From: Rhizobium leucaenae USDA 9039
GTDB lineage: Bacteria > Pseudomonadota > Alphaproteobacteria > Rhizobiales > Rhizobiaceae
Direction: 5' to 3'
DNA: 64,000 nucleotides
Assembly: GCF_000426285.1 (NCBI RefSeq)
Contig: NZ_AUFB01000008.1
Location: 124,001-188,000 of the forward strand
The position numbers were made by a program, and so were the translations under genes. Positions 45,562 through 53,999 of the stretch are shown here, piece by piece (position 1 is the stretch's first letter; the number at the start of each line of letters is the position of its first letter). Below the pieces are notes generated by a model, which saw only the letters and a list, made by a program, of their open reading frames with translations, made no database searches and was not told the DNA's origin.

Positions 45562-45618
45562 GGAGACGCAGGTTTCCGACGCGTCTCCTTTCCATCTCGC
45601 TTTACGGAGGATTTGGTT
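45562..45618 (+). ncRNA. ROSE-type RNA thermometer upstream of hsp20
   Basis: The leader folds into two visible hairpins. One is a perfect 8-bp stem (GGAGACGC at 45562-45569 with 45581-45588). The last one, 45594-45612, masks the ribosome site GGAGG (45606-45610) with ATCTCGCT. In it the UCGCU anti-ribosome motif would pair with the Shine-Dalgarno bases in a helix kept weak by a G-G mismatch (45599 with 45607); removing that G gives a perfect helix. This matches the known ROSE design, with its UYGCU motif and special G-G pair, found before small heat-shock genes of rhizobia. The downstream gene is hsp20. Confidence 0.75.
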
Positions 45619-46089
45619 ATGAGAAACGAATTCGACTTCGCACCGCTGTACCGGTCCAGCATCGGCTTCGACCGTGTGTTCAATCTCCTCAACAACGCCC
45701 AGCGCTTGCAGGCCCTTGATACCTGGCCGCCCTACGATATCGTCAAGACGGGTGAGAACGACTACCGCATTCAGATGGCAGTGGCCGGTTTCGCCGACGC
45801 CGATTTAGACATCACGCAGGAGCGCAACGTCCTTATCGTGAAGGGCCAAAAGGCCGAGCAGAAGGAAGGGGAGTATCTGCACCGCGGTATTGCCGGCCGC
45901 GCCTTCGAACGGCGCTTCGAACTCGCCGACCATGTGAGGGTCGAGAATGCCTCGCTGACGCATGGCCTTCTCAGCATCGAGCTAAAGCGCGAAATCCCGG
46001 ACGCGATGAAGCCGCGTAAGATCGCGATCGGTGGCAGCCAGCCCCAGGCGACGCCGCTTCAGATCGATGCCGAAAAACAGGTGGCCTAA
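45619..46089 (+). CDS. hsp20: Small heat-shock protein Hsp20/IbpA type
   Basis: From ATG 45619 (GGAGG 8 nt upstream) this is a 156-residue alpha-crystallin family chaperone. It has the N-terminal NEFDFAPLYRSSIGFDRVFN typical of class A rhizobial sHsps, the alpha-crystallin domain YRIQMAVAGFADADLDI through GRAFERRFELADHV, and LSIELKREIPDAMKPRKIAI at the end. It holds unfolding proteins until other chaperones act. The ROSE-type leader suggests temperature-controlled translation. Confidence 0.92.
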   Translation: MRNEFDFAPLYRSSIGFDRVFNLLNNAQRLQALDTWPPYDIVKTGENDYRIQMAVAGFADADLDITQERNVLIVKGQKAEQKEGEYLHRGIAGRAFERRFELADHVRVENASLTHGLLSIELKREIPDAMKPRKIAIGGSQPQATPLQIDAEKQVA

Positions 46090-46143
46090 AAGCAGCGGAT
46101 GCCGCTCGACCCCGGGCGGCATCTCTCAGTTGGGTACCTCGAA

Positions 46144-46395
46144 ATGGAAACAATCGACGTTCAAAAATCGGCTTTTCTCGATGCCCGCGATCTCGCCGCC
46201 TGCCAGTCCGTTTTCGACGAACTGCTGAAGGAGATCGCGGTAGCCAGGAACTCGGAAGAGGCCGAACGCATTGCGGCCATCGTAATTGAGCTCTATCGGC
46301 AAGGCGTGCGCGATGCCTCCCATCTGAAGGTCATGGTCGAGAGTGCGCGTGGCCTGTTCGGACGTTCCAAGCCGAAGGCAACCGTATCCGGCTAG
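46144..46395 (+). CDS. Small hypothetical protein downstream of hsp20
   Basis: This 83-residue helical protein starts METIDVQKSAFLDARDLAAC and continues with SVFDELLKEIAVARNSEEA and IVIELYRQGVRDA. It resembles a frequent group of small rhizobial proteins with a helical LAALQxVFD core. It lies 54 bp after hsp20 and before a terminator hairpin, so it is probably co-transcribed. Function unknown. Confidence 0.6.
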   Translation: METIDVQKSAFLDARDLAACQSVFDELLKEIAVARNSEEAERIAAIVIELYRQGVRDASHLKVMVESARGLFGRSKPKATVSG

Positions 46396-46400
46396 TGTTT

Positions 46401-46431
46401 TCCGGTCGCTCGCGATCATTGGGCGACCGGA
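46401..46431 (+). terminator. Hairpin after the hsp20 transcript
   Basis: A 9-bp perfect stem (TCCGGTCGC at 46401-46409 with 46423-46431) with a 13-nt loop follows the small gene after hsp20 by 5 bp. No T-run follows. It is a plausible end for the hsp20 transcript. Confidence 0.5.
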
Positions 46432-46514
46432 TCTGCCGGGCCCAAATCTGGACCGGACATAGCAATTTCCGAAAGGAAAGTGAGGCAGCAGGTATCAGCT
46501 ACTGCCTACTTCGG

Positions 46515-46841
46515 TTATGGGCAGTTTGACGAGGCTGCAGGATTGGCCGCCTGGTCCTGCTTCATCGTCGTCGTGTTCTTCGATGTCGACATTGCGTTGC
46601 AGTCGCTGGCCTTTCCGGCGTCGTTGCTGGCGCCGCTGCTGGTGCCGCTAGTGGTGCTGCCGCTGTTGGTCTTGGAGCCATTGGTGCTGTTGGTGCCGGT
46701 GTCTCCGGAGCCTGAAGATGTCGATGCCCCGGAACCGCTTCCCGAACTCGATCCGCTACCGCTGCTGCCGGACTGCTGGGCCAATGCCGACGTTGCAAGG
46801 CCAATGGAAAGAACCGATACTGCCATGATCTTTAAGAACAT
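46515..46841 (-). CDS. Ser/Gly/Thr-rich secreted small protein
   Basis: This 108-residue protein starts at ATG 46841 with AAGGAGAAAA upstream. Residues 1-22 (MFLKIMAVSVLSIGLATSALAQ) are a signal peptide. The mature part is almost only Ser, Gly, Thr, Asn and Ala (GSSGSGSSSGSGSGASTSSG), with two Cys near the end. Such low-complexity exported proteins are probably envelope-associated or linker-like. Function unknown. Confidence 0.75.
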   Translation of the reverse strand: MFLKIMAVSVLSIGLATSALAQQSGSSGSGSSSGSGSGASTSSGSGDTGTNSTNGSKTNSGSTTSGTSSGASNDAGKASDCNAMSTSKNTTTMKQDQAANPAASSNCP

Positions 46842-47063
46842 GATTTTCTCCTTCGATGTTCTTTGTTTGCCGACGTCGAACAAATACCGGCCTGGCATGT
46901 TCCAAAGTTTCCAGTCACCAATCCTTGAAGCAACTTATCCTTCGCCGGTCGAGGCATAAGCGGCAGCGATTCTGCTTAACCTCTTGGCGTCTTAAGTATC
47001 TTGTGCCGGAACTGGGGCATTCATCTTTGCGTTATTCCCCGCCGTTGTAACGCGAGGGTGATC

Positions 47064-47492
47064 ATGACCGAAATTTCCGCCTCCAAATTGTTCTCCAAAT
47101 TCGCCGCCACGATCGCAGATCTCTGCGGAAAGCCTGCTACTTTCGTCCTAGCGGCAGGGCTTATCCTTGTCTGGGCGATTTCCGGACCTTTCTTCGCCTT
47201 TTCCGAAACTTGGCAGCTTGTCATCAACACCGGAACGACGATTATTACCTTCCTGATGGTATTCGTGCTTCAGAACTCCCAGAACCGTGACGGTAAGGCC
47301 CTGCAGGCAAAGCTCGATGAGCTCATTCTGACATCGCAGGCCCAAAACAGATTTGTCGGCATTGAGAAGCTCGACGAACAGCAGCTCCGCGAAATGAGCG
47401 AGGCACTTACGCGCAAGGCCGAATGTATTGGAGATGCCGCTGATGATCGGGCCGACCTGCGGGAAGAGGCCCGCAGTTCCTTGGCCGATTAG
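47064..47492 (+). CDS. Low-affinity iron permease family protein
   Basis: From ATG 47064 this 142-residue membrane protein has two hydrophobic segments (about 25-45 and 54-74) and the LVINTGTTIITFLMVFVLQN signature of the Fet4-like/low-affinity iron permease domain, followed by a soluble helical part (QNRDGKALQAKLDELILTSQ). In bacteria this family is often of unknown role, so iron transport is a family name and not proven. It converges on the metallophosphoesterase gene. Confidence 0.8.
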   Translation: MTEISASKLFSKFAATIADLCGKPATFVLAAGLILVWAISGPFFAFSETWQLVINTGTTIITFLMVFVLQNSQNRDGKALQAKLDELILTSQAQNRFVGIEKLDEQQLREMSEALTRKAECIGDAADDRADLREEARSSLAD

Positions 47493-47529
47493 CGCGGTCC
47501 GGCCCCGGCTCTCGCTTGCTACAGAGCTT

Positions 47530-47553
47530 CGGCCCCATCGAATTTCGGGGCCG
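47530..47553. terminator. Hairpin between convergent genes
   Basis: A 7-bp stem (CGGCCCC at 47530-47536 with 47547-47553) lies between the ends of the iron-permease-like and metallophosphoesterase genes. It could serve both strands. No T-run is visible. Confidence 0.4.
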
Positions 47554-47609
47554 GGGACCGGCACAGATCCGAAATGGCCGTGCGTTCGGCATGCTCGGGA
47601 GGCGAACGT

Positions 47610-48119
47610 CTACGTCTTCGCGGGGGCAGCCCTTTCGATCGAATTCAGCAGGGTTGCAAGTGATACCGGGCGCAGGCCCTGAGCGTCGACGCCGACATCG
47701 TACTGGCGAGGAAGCGGTTTTAGCCTTCCATGGGAGTGGCCGTGGAGATTGATCGACTTCCTGCCCATCCGGTTCCAGGTTCGAAAAGGATAGTGACAGA
47801 GGATCAGCAGGTGGTCGTCAAGGATCATTTCGCTGTAGTGCTGGACGCTTTTCCAGCCGCTCGCCTTGACCGTGGCTTCGGGGTCGTTGTTCCCGATGAT
47901 AAGATGCTTACGGCCATTCAGCATCGAGAGAAGCTGATCGCAGTCGCCGCGAGACGACATGAAGTCGCCAAGGTGCCAGACATCGTCTTCGGTTCCGACG
48001 ATCTCGTTCCAGTTCTTGATCAGGGCGACATCATGGAATGCCATGTCCGGGAAGGGACGGCGGTCGATCCTCAGCACGCGTGGATCGGCAAAATGGGTAT
48101 CGCTCGTAAAATAGATCAT
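47610..48119 (-). CDS. Metallophosphoesterase
   Basis: This 169-residue calcineurin-like phosphoesterase has the metal motifs SDTHFADPRVL (with TSDTHF), DVWHLGDF, IIGNNDPE (GNND variant of GNHD), LILCHYPFRTW and HGHSHG. It is a short cytoplasmic member, as found in many bacteria and phages; the substrate is unknown. It lies next to small genes on the same strand. Confidence 0.9.
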   Translation of the reverse strand: MIYFTSDTHFADPRVLRIDRRPFPDMAFHDVALIKNWNEIVGTEDDVWHLGDFMSSRGDCDQLLSMLNGRKHLIIGNNDPEATVKASGWKSVQHYSEMILDDHLLILCHYPFRTWNRMGRKSINLHGHSHGRLKPLPRQYDVGVDAQGLRPVSLATLLNSIERAAPAKT

Positions 48120-48208
48120 TCGGGCAAGATGGCGGACTTCGATGGGAAACCAAGGGCTTTTTAGCGATTTGCCTGACGGAAGGGGACGCCGCTTCGCGTC
48201 ATGGTGAT

Positions 48209-48442
48209 CTATTTGGGGATTTCCTCAAGCACGAGCCGAAGTTCGATGATCGGCTTGCGTTCCGCATCGAACACTTCGACCGTCAGCATATTCAGCGGTT
48301 CTTCGGGAAGGCCGTCGCGCGCCATCTCGGCCAAGGCCGTTCGAGCTTGGCGCTTGGCTTCCTCTGCGGTCGCAAAGTCGTGTTCCACCTCGATCGGTTC
48401 CGCGCTCGTCCGGTCGATGATTTGGAAAAAGAATTTCGGCAT
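48209..48442 (-). CDS. DUF6894-type small protein
   Basis: This 77-residue protein reads MPKFFFQIIDR, with ATAEEAKRQARTALAEMARD and a final EVFDAERKPIIELRLVLEEI. This is the layout of DUF6894 (a short beta-strand/helix protein frequent in rhizobia). Cytoplasmic, function unknown. Confidence 0.8.
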   Translation of the reverse strand: MPKFFFQIIDRTSAEPIEVEHDFATAEEAKRQARTALAEMARDGLPEEPLNMLTVEVFDAERKPIIELRLVLEEIPK

Positions 48443-48503
48443 GGGAATCTCCTGTCGGAGAAGAGAATGCTTCCGGCTGATGGCGGTTCCCTAACGGATG
48501 AGC

Positions 48504-48677
48504 CTATCTTTTCCGACCTTCGCCCGTGGTCGACAAGCGCAATCTGCGCAGCCGCTCCGTTTTCTCCTCGCGGTTCCTGCGCTCTTCGTCCGCAGCTTCC
48601 ATTGCCACCTTGTTTGTATGTTCGAACGCGGCCATGCGTTGTTGCACGGTCAGCGTCTTTCTGATCCTGCTAACCAT
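48504..48677 (-). CDS. Small charged hypothetical protein
   Basis: With ATG 48677 this 57-residue protein reads MVSRIRKTLTVQQRMAAFEH, then EAADEERRNREEKTERLRRL. It is a strongly charged helix, like other tiny rhizobial proteins. The frame is open further upstream to 48770 but that part has no conserved look. No ribosome site is obvious. Confidence 0.45.
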   Translation of the reverse strand: MVSRIRKTLTVQQRMAAFEHTNKVAMEAADEERRNREEKTERLRRLRLSTTGEGRKR

Positions 48678-49089
48678 CGTATCGTCTTTTTTGTTGAGCG
48701 TTTCCCGATAGATGGTGATGTCGATCGGTTCGATCAATGGGTCGCAAACGTACGAAGCCGGACCCAACAAAGAAAGCTCGCGAAAATGAATGTTCTTGAG
48801 CCAGAAATCGGAAGGGGAATGCGAGGCGCGTAAGACGAACGCGGATACGAAGGAGGCGTGGATGACGATCCTGGTCGAGCGAGCTCAGAGGGCGACTCCG
48901 AACGTTCCTTTAATAGACGAAAACACTTGTCTTTCAGGCAGATGAATCGCCGGGAACAAACCGGACGACTATCGTGTTCTGTCGCAACGAAGGCTTTCGC
49001 CGGCGCAAAGCGTGCGGGCTGGATGCAGTCCGACCGCAAACGAAGCAAAGCTCTTGCAAGCCACCGGGAGCGGCTCCGGAGGAGCAGAT
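48678..49089. other. Intergenic region upstream of Crp/Fnr gene
   Basis: About 410 bp between the small charged protein and the Crp/Fnr gene. No gene is supported in it. It should hold both divergent promoters. Confidence 0.4.
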
Positions 49090-49800
49090 TTGAGCGTGGA
49101 TGATCATCGTGATATCCAGAACCTCCTTCTTGCGACGCTTTCGCCGGAGGACATGCAGCTCCTGCGCCCGCTTCTCGATGCGGTGACCCTGAAGCAGAAA
49201 GATGTGCTGTTTGAGCCGTTGCAGCCCATCGAGCATGTCTACTTCTTCGAGAGTGGTCTTTCCTCCGAGATTGCGATCAATGCCGGCTCCAAACAGATCG
49301 AAGTTGGATGTGTGGGGCGTGAGGGCTTTTCGGGAGCGCCGGTGGTGCTCGGGGTGGATACGACACCTCACCGGAGCTTTATGGAAGCCGGTGGGGTCGC
49401 GCTGAAAATACGCTCCGACGATCTACAGCGCGTCATGGATGTCAGTCGCCCTTTGCGGCAGCTTCTGCTTCGGTATGCGCATGTCTTCATGATCCAGATC
49501 GCCTCTACTGCCCTTGCAGACGGGCGCTACAACGTCGAGCAGCGGCTCGCTCGCTGGCTCCTGATGTGCAATGACAGGATTGGCAATGAGCTTCCTCTAA
49601 CCCACGAATTCTTGGCTCTGATGCTGGGCGTCAGGCGTCCAAGCGTGACGGACGCGCTTCATATCCTCGAAGGACAGCGGCTCATCAAAGCGGAACGCAG
49701 CCTGATTTCGATCAGAGATCGTAAGGGTCTCGAGGCTCTCGCAGGCGAAGCCTATGGACTTCCCGAAGCAGAATATCGTCGTCTCATTTCAGAGATTTAA
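49090..49800 (+). CDS. Crp/Fnr family transcriptional regulator
   Basis: With TTG 49090 behind GGAGGAG the protein has 236 residues. It has an N-terminal cNMP-binding-like domain (LLDAVTLKQKDVLFEPLQPI, with VYFFESGLSSEIA) and a C-terminal winged HTH (LTHEFLALMLGVRRPSVTDA). It lacks the Cys cluster of Fnr, so it would not hold an Fe-S cluster; the ligand is unknown. A GTG at 49096 is an alternative start. The next gene downstream is a receiver-domain protein. Confidence 0.88.
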   Translation: MSVDDHRDIQNLLLATLSPEDMQLLRPLLDAVTLKQKDVLFEPLQPIEHVYFFESGLSSEIAINAGSKQIEVGCVGREGFSGAPVVLGVDTTPHRSFMEAGGVALKIRSDDLQRVMDVSRPLRQLLLRYAHVFMIQIASTALADGRYNVEQRLARWLLMCNDRIGNELPLTHEFLALMLGVRRPSVTDALHILEGQRLIKAERSLISIRDRKGLEALAGEAYGLPEAEYRRLISEI

Positions 49801-49931
49801 GCTCTCTTGCGTGGAGATATCGAGCCTCCCTCCGTGCGGTAACGCTGGCACATCCGCAGATCTCTGCGTTTGACTGCTACCGTACGAACGCACGCTCTCG
49901 CTCTATCAACCATTGATTAGTGCATCTGTGC

Positions 49932-50654
49932 ATGACACGATCACTTTCCCGCCGGCCCGAATTGGCACAAGGAACCGCTTGCATGCTCTTGCTCGCTCTC
50001 TCCCATGGCATTTTTCAGCCGGAAGATCTTGTTGTTCCGCAGCGCGTGTTCGATCGCGTGAGCTCTGAGCCCTGGTTTACCTCCGCGCCAGACCAGCGGG
50101 AGGAGTTTGCCCGTTATGTCCTGCGGATGTATTCGCGGGGTCTGGTCTTGCAAGAGCGGTTGGAAGAGCTGTGCCGGGTAGCGGCCAGAAATCGCTTCGC
50201 CACCGTGAAACTCCATCACGACATCAGGGGACGCCACTTTCTCGTGGTCGAAGACGAATACATGATCGCTCGAGAAGCAGCCCAAAGGCTGACTGAGTTG
50301 GGCGCAAAAGTTGTCGGTCCGGTGGGAAATGTCAGCGACGCTTTCGAAATCGTCGAGTCGCCGCATGTTCGGGTCGACGCAGCTCTCCTTGACATCGTTT
50401 TGGACGGACAGACGGTTTACCCTGTCGCTGCATTTCTCAAAATGAAGCGTATTCCGTTCGCCTTCGTGTCAGGTCGCGATGACAGGCAAATACCTGCGTT
50501 CTATCGCTCGACACCGAAATTTTCCAAGCCTGTCGATTGGGGATTGATTGCAGCCCATCTTACGGACAGGCCAACGACCATCGCGTCCAACGCCGTCGAT
50601 TCGTCGGCCGGCTGCTGCCTGAATTCCCAACCAGTTTGTTGGCGGTCTCAATAG
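49932..50654 (+). CDS. Receiver-domain protein with extra N-terminal domain
   Basis: This 240-residue protein has an unusual order. Residues about 1-95 are helical (EFARYVLRMYSRGLVLQERL), resembling a short rhizobial domain that also occurs alone. Residues about 101-210 are a receiver domain (HFLVVEDEYMIAREAAQRL; phosphoacceptor Asp154 in ALLDIVLDG; Lys199 in PKFSKP). No output domain follows; the last 30 residues look disordered. It lies 131 bp after a Crp/Fnr gene on the same strand. A histidine kinase partner is not adjacent. Confidence 0.75.
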   Translation: MTRSLSRRPELAQGTACMLLLALSHGIFQPEDLVVPQRVFDRVSSEPWFTSAPDQREEFARYVLRMYSRGLVLQERLEELCRVAARNRFATVKLHHDIRGRHFLVVEDEYMIAREAAQRLTELGAKVVGPVGNVSDAFEIVESPHVRVDAALLDIVLDGQTVYPVAAFLKMKRIPFAFVSGRDDRQIPAFYRSTPKFSKPVDWGLIAAHLTDRPTTIASNAVDSSAGCCLNSQPVCWRSQ

Positions 50655-50712
50655 GGCCGGTTATCACGATAGTGAGCTGCGAAAAATACCGTCTTGTGCC
50701 TGTCTCGAATTC

Positions 50713-50916
50713 CTAGAACCCGGCGGACGCAATGGCCATGGCGGCAGCTAGCAGCCCGAGAAGGTTGAGCGACAAGGCGATCATGCCTGCTCGACCTTCG
50801 TTGCCCAAATGGCGCCTTCCGAAACGGGAGTCGGCGGAAACGGATATAAGCCCGGCCAGGAACCAGCTTGTGAGTGTGAGAGAGCCGAACATGATGGCGA
50901 GTTGCGCTGCGGTCAT
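50713..50916 (-). CDS. Small membrane protein, two TM segments
   Basis: This 67-residue protein has TM segments at about 4-24 (LAIMFGSLTLTSWFLAGLIS) and 43-63 (GMIALSLNLLGLLAAAMAIA), with a short basic loop (DSRFGRRHLGNEGR) between them. Function unknown. It is an inner-membrane protein by composition. Confidence 0.6.
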   Translation of the reverse strand: MTAAQLAIMFGSLTLTSWFLAGLISVSADSRFGRRHLGNEGRAGMIALSLNLLGLLAAAMAIASAGF

Positions 50917-51368
50917 ATGAATATCCTCTTCAGCCGTTGGCTATTCCACAGGTCATTCGGGTGATTGGCGGGCAGCCTCTCTCGAAGCGAGGCATCTCGT
51001 TCATGTGGAGGCTAACGCATCCTCGCCGGTAAATGCTTTTCGCAACCGTAGGCTCCGGCGATGTGAAGATATCCAATTCCAGCGCAGTGCACGTCTGCTT
51101 GATCCAAGATGTCAAACTCGTGCCTACTATCGGCTCGGCGATCAACGGCAATGGAAGATACTGCATCATAAGAGTCTCCAGTTGCTCCCAACTGCCGAAT
51201 TCTCACATAGTTCCTTCTGTGAGTGATTTTTAACTGGATCAGATCTTTAGAAGCTGACGGATATAGGCGCGTGGATCAAATTTTGCTGGAGAAACCCCAA
51301 CTATCTCTGGATCGTTGCTTGGTAAAAGAAGCGAAGGGATCGGCAAGAATTGGCTGGGTTACCGGAGT
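50917..51368. other. Gap without supported gene
   Basis: This 452-bp stretch contains short frames on both strands that I cannot support as genes by composition or ribosome site. It separates the small membrane protein from the alpha/beta hydrolase gene. Confidence 0.4.
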
Positions 51369-52259
51369 TCATGCGACATCGATAAAGGGCTGCTCCGTGA
51401 TTTGCGACGCTTGCGTTCTGGCAAGATCACTCAACATCCGCTGCGCTACGCTAGGGGCAACGTGATGCGGCAGATGCCCGACGCCGTCGAGCAGTTTGAC
51501 AACGATCGCAGAATGTTTCTGACGAAGCCAGTCGATGTGCACAGCCGGGTCAACAATGCGATCTTCAGAACCGAAAAGGACATGCATGGGGATGTCCGCC
51601 GGCAGCTTCGGCAGCAATGCCATATCCCGGTTGAAGGCCCGTAGTTCATCGGCCATTGTTTCAATTGCAATCGGATTGACCATATGGCTGGCCGGCAACG
51701 CTGCGAGGTGTGGCGGCAAAGGGTCGGGAAACGATGATGCTCGAAGGCCGCGATCCAGGAAGAATGTTGCCAGCCGACTGATGACGTGGCGGCGGATCAG
51801 TGGCCCGACGAGCGGAGCCGACGCAGCCCTCAGGACGATCAAGGGCTTTGGCCGAACCGGACTGCAGCAAGGAGAGATGAGAAGAAGCGCCTTTACCAGA
51901 TCGGCCCTTCGCGCGGCGAGGTGCAGTGCTGTAGCGCTGCCGATCGAGTGCGCGACGATCCAGACGGACGCGAGACCATAGGCAACGAGAAAGCGCTCCA
52001 ACCAAAACGATTGGCCGAGCGGCCCCCGATCCGCCGGCGGGAGCGATGTGCTGAAACCATATCCCGGGCGATCAGGGGCAATCAGCCGAAACTCGCTGTT
52101 CTCAAAAGGGAACAGCACCTCTTCCGCAAGGCTGCCGCAACCGTGAAGAAGGACGACCGGGTTCCCGTTTTGCTTACCGCTTTCTAGAATATGAACCTGC
52201 TGATCACCAAGGAGGCGTATGGTACCGGATCGAGGCTGAATTAATTGTTTCGTGAACAT
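51369..52259 (-). CDS. Alpha/beta hydrolase
   Basis: This 296-residue alpha/beta-fold hydrolase has the oxyanion HGCG after VVLLHGCGSLAEEVL, the nucleophile elbow AHSIGSA (Ser in HSIG), and the catalytic histidine in GVGHLPHH. It has an APDRPGYGFS motif common to esterases and haloalkane-dehalogenase-like enzymes. Substrate unknown. It stands alone. Confidence 0.88.
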   Translation of the reverse strand: MFTKQLIQPRSGTIRLLGDQQVHILESGKQNGNPVVLLHGCGSLAEEVLFPFENSEFRLIAPDRPGYGFSTSLPPADRGPLGQSFWLERFLVAYGLASVWIVAHSIGSATALHLAARRADLVKALLLISPCCSPVRPKPLIVLRAASAPLVGPLIRRHVISRLATFFLDRGLRASSFPDPLPPHLAALPASHMVNPIAIETMADELRAFNRDMALLPKLPADIPMHVLFGSEDRIVDPAVHIDWLRQKHSAIVVKLLDGVGHLPHHVAPSVAQRMLSDLARTQASQITEQPFIDVA

Positions 52260-52624
52260 GAGCCGTAGAACGCCTATGATTCGGCAAAGTTCCGGCAGCG
52301 CAGTCCTGGAGGCTTGGTGAGGGCAAGGCGGCGTTTCGCTGCGGAACGATTGCGCAAATTTTTCGATAGTGCGGGCAAAAAAGCCGTTAGCAGGGACGGG
52401 ATCCTGCCAACGGCAACAGGACGCGACCTAGGCACAAGAGCGGCCAGGCGTGTCTCCGGCGGCGCATCGAACTTGCCGGCATTATCATTGTTCCCGCCAC
52501 GCGCCACGATTTTTGCCAAATTGCAGGAACGCCGCTGATCTTCGGACTATGGCTTACTATTATCCGCTGCCGGGAGGTCGAACGCCGGAATGGCAAATGC
52601 CGCTGGCTCTTCCGGCGTGGTCTC
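52260..52624. other. Gap without supported gene
   Basis: About 365 bp. Arg-rich frames exist on both strands (for example 52274-52519 on minus) but none looks like a real protein; they share the composition expected from G/C-rich noncoding DNA. Possible decayed gene, not identified. Confidence 0.35.
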
Positions 52625-53215
52625 CTAGCCGACCTGATTCACCACGAGCATGCCCGCAGGAAGCGGTTTTATCAGCGACTTCGCCGATACGGTTGGATCG
52701 AGCCAATCGGCCCATGCATTGCGCTCGAGGATGGCTATCTGCCGGTCGTGGTATGCAGCGATGTCGGGTCCCGGCTCCATCGTCAGCATGGTGAAGGCTT
52801 GGCCAACATCCGGCGTTTCGCGCCATATGCCGGCAATGCAGAAGATCGGTTCGTCCTTCTTGGTGAACAGCCACTTGTCCTTGCGCTTCTTTTTAGGGTC
52901 GCTTGGATCAGTGAACTCGTAAAAGCCGTCCGCAACGATCAGGCAGCGATTGGAATTGAATTCCCGCCCCTCCGATCGGAAATTATACACCGGCCGCTTG
53001 CTCGGCCCAGGCCAACTCCAGCGCCTCTGCACGAGCTCGCCCCCATTTCGGACCCCGTCGACGGTCCGGACGATCGGTCCGACATCGGTGATCTTGATGT
53101 CCTCCCGCGCTTCGAGGTTCGGCGTCCCTTCCCCGAAACGGATATTGATCTTCAGATGGGAGAACTCCCTCACGATAGAGGCGACGTCCACCAACAGCCG
53201 ATAATCATTGCACAT
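52625..53215 (-). CDS. SRAP / HMCES-like DNA-protein crosslink protein (YedK type)
   Basis: With ATG 53215 the protein has 196 residues and the required Cys2 (MCNDYRLL). The key residues are visible: NFRSE (Asn), DGFYEF (catalytic Glu) and YHDRQIAIL (His). SRAP proteins form a stable thiazolidine link with abasic sites in single-stranded DNA and protect them. Note that the substitution in the start motif is CN rather than CG, a common variant. It is near a DUF982 gene on the same strand. Confidence 0.88.
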   Translation of the reverse strand: MCNDYRLLVDVASIVREFSHLKINIRFGEGTPNLEAREDIKITDVGPIVRTVDGVRNGGELVQRRWSWPGPSKRPVYNFRSEGREFNSNRCLIVADGFYEFTDPSDPKKKRKDKWLFTKKDEPIFCIAGIWRETPDVGQAFTMLTMEPGPDIAAYHDRQIAILERNAWADWLDPTVSAKSLIKPLPAGMLVVNQVG

Positions 53216-53311
53216 TGGGCGTCCTTTTCGCCTCAAATAGATCCGCTCGCAGTCGGGCCAATGCAGGTGCAATATCGATGCTGACATCCGCCGCCAAATC
53301 CGCTCAGGATC

Positions 53312-53614
53312 TCAGAACGGCGCGTTCGGTAGCTCGAGGGTAACAAAATCCGGGATGAAATATCCGAGCCTCATATAGATGCGGGCTTCGTAAGCTGCCA
53401 CGATGAAGGCATCTCTCGCAAGCTCGGGGTCGGATTTGCCCTCGATTGCGGCGCGACAGATCATCAGCGCATCCTCATAAGCCTGGTCTTCTTCGGCGGG
53501 CCAATCTGCCACCAGACAGTCGAGTGCTTCGGAACTGCTCCTGATCGTTCGAAATACGCCGATCCGGTGTAGCTCAAGACTTACGGGCTCCTGCCATGTT
53601 TCATGCGTCAACAT
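53312..53614 (-). CDS. DUF982-family small protein
   Basis: This 100-residue protein has the DUF982 layout: WQEPVSLELHRIGVFRTIRS, then ALDCLVADWPAEEDQAYEDA and DAFIVAAYEARIYM. The family is common in rhizobial genomes in many copies and of unknown role. Its ATG is preceded by 385 bp without a supported gene. Confidence 0.85.
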   Translation of the reverse strand: MLTHETWQEPVSLELHRIGVFRTIRSSSEALDCLVADWPAEEDQAYEDALMICRAAIEGKSDPELARDAFIVAAYEARIYMRLGYFIPDFVTLELPNAPF

Positions 53615-53999
53615 GATCTACCTCTGCTGCTAGAACGGAGCCGAAGGTATCTTTGTTCCTGCGGAAGGATGGATGCTGGGCCTTTTTCCTCCTGTCACTC
53701 TGTGTGAGCTTGAACGAAGTTAGCGGGCCAACGCAGCCCAATTGAGTTGGCCGTCAAAATGGCAAAGAAGCGTGTACTATCTTAATTTAAAATTTTTCCG
53801 TGTATTAATCGTGCAAAAGAACAAGATGAGGAAGCTCATACGGCTGAATTGCCTTAAGTTACCGGGTTAAGTGAAAGAAGGCGGCCGCGCGAATCGAAAA
53901 GCTCAGCCTCTGCGGGCAATTCTCTTTGCGAGACCAGTCGCCGAAATCTGATCCGAGGCGGTGCACGAGCACCAAACATCCGAAGAGAAATGGGGCGGA
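53615..53999. other. Intergenic, A/T-rich patch
   Basis: This 385-bp region holds no supported gene. It has a markedly A/T-rich patch near 53775-53830, the likely promoter zone for the downstream secreted-protein gene and the upstream DUF982 gene. Confidence 0.45.

Noticed and set aside
46480..46959. Proline/leucine-rich frame on the plus strand
   Set aside because: It is the shadow of the Ser/Gly-rich secreted protein, which has a signal peptide and ribosome site.
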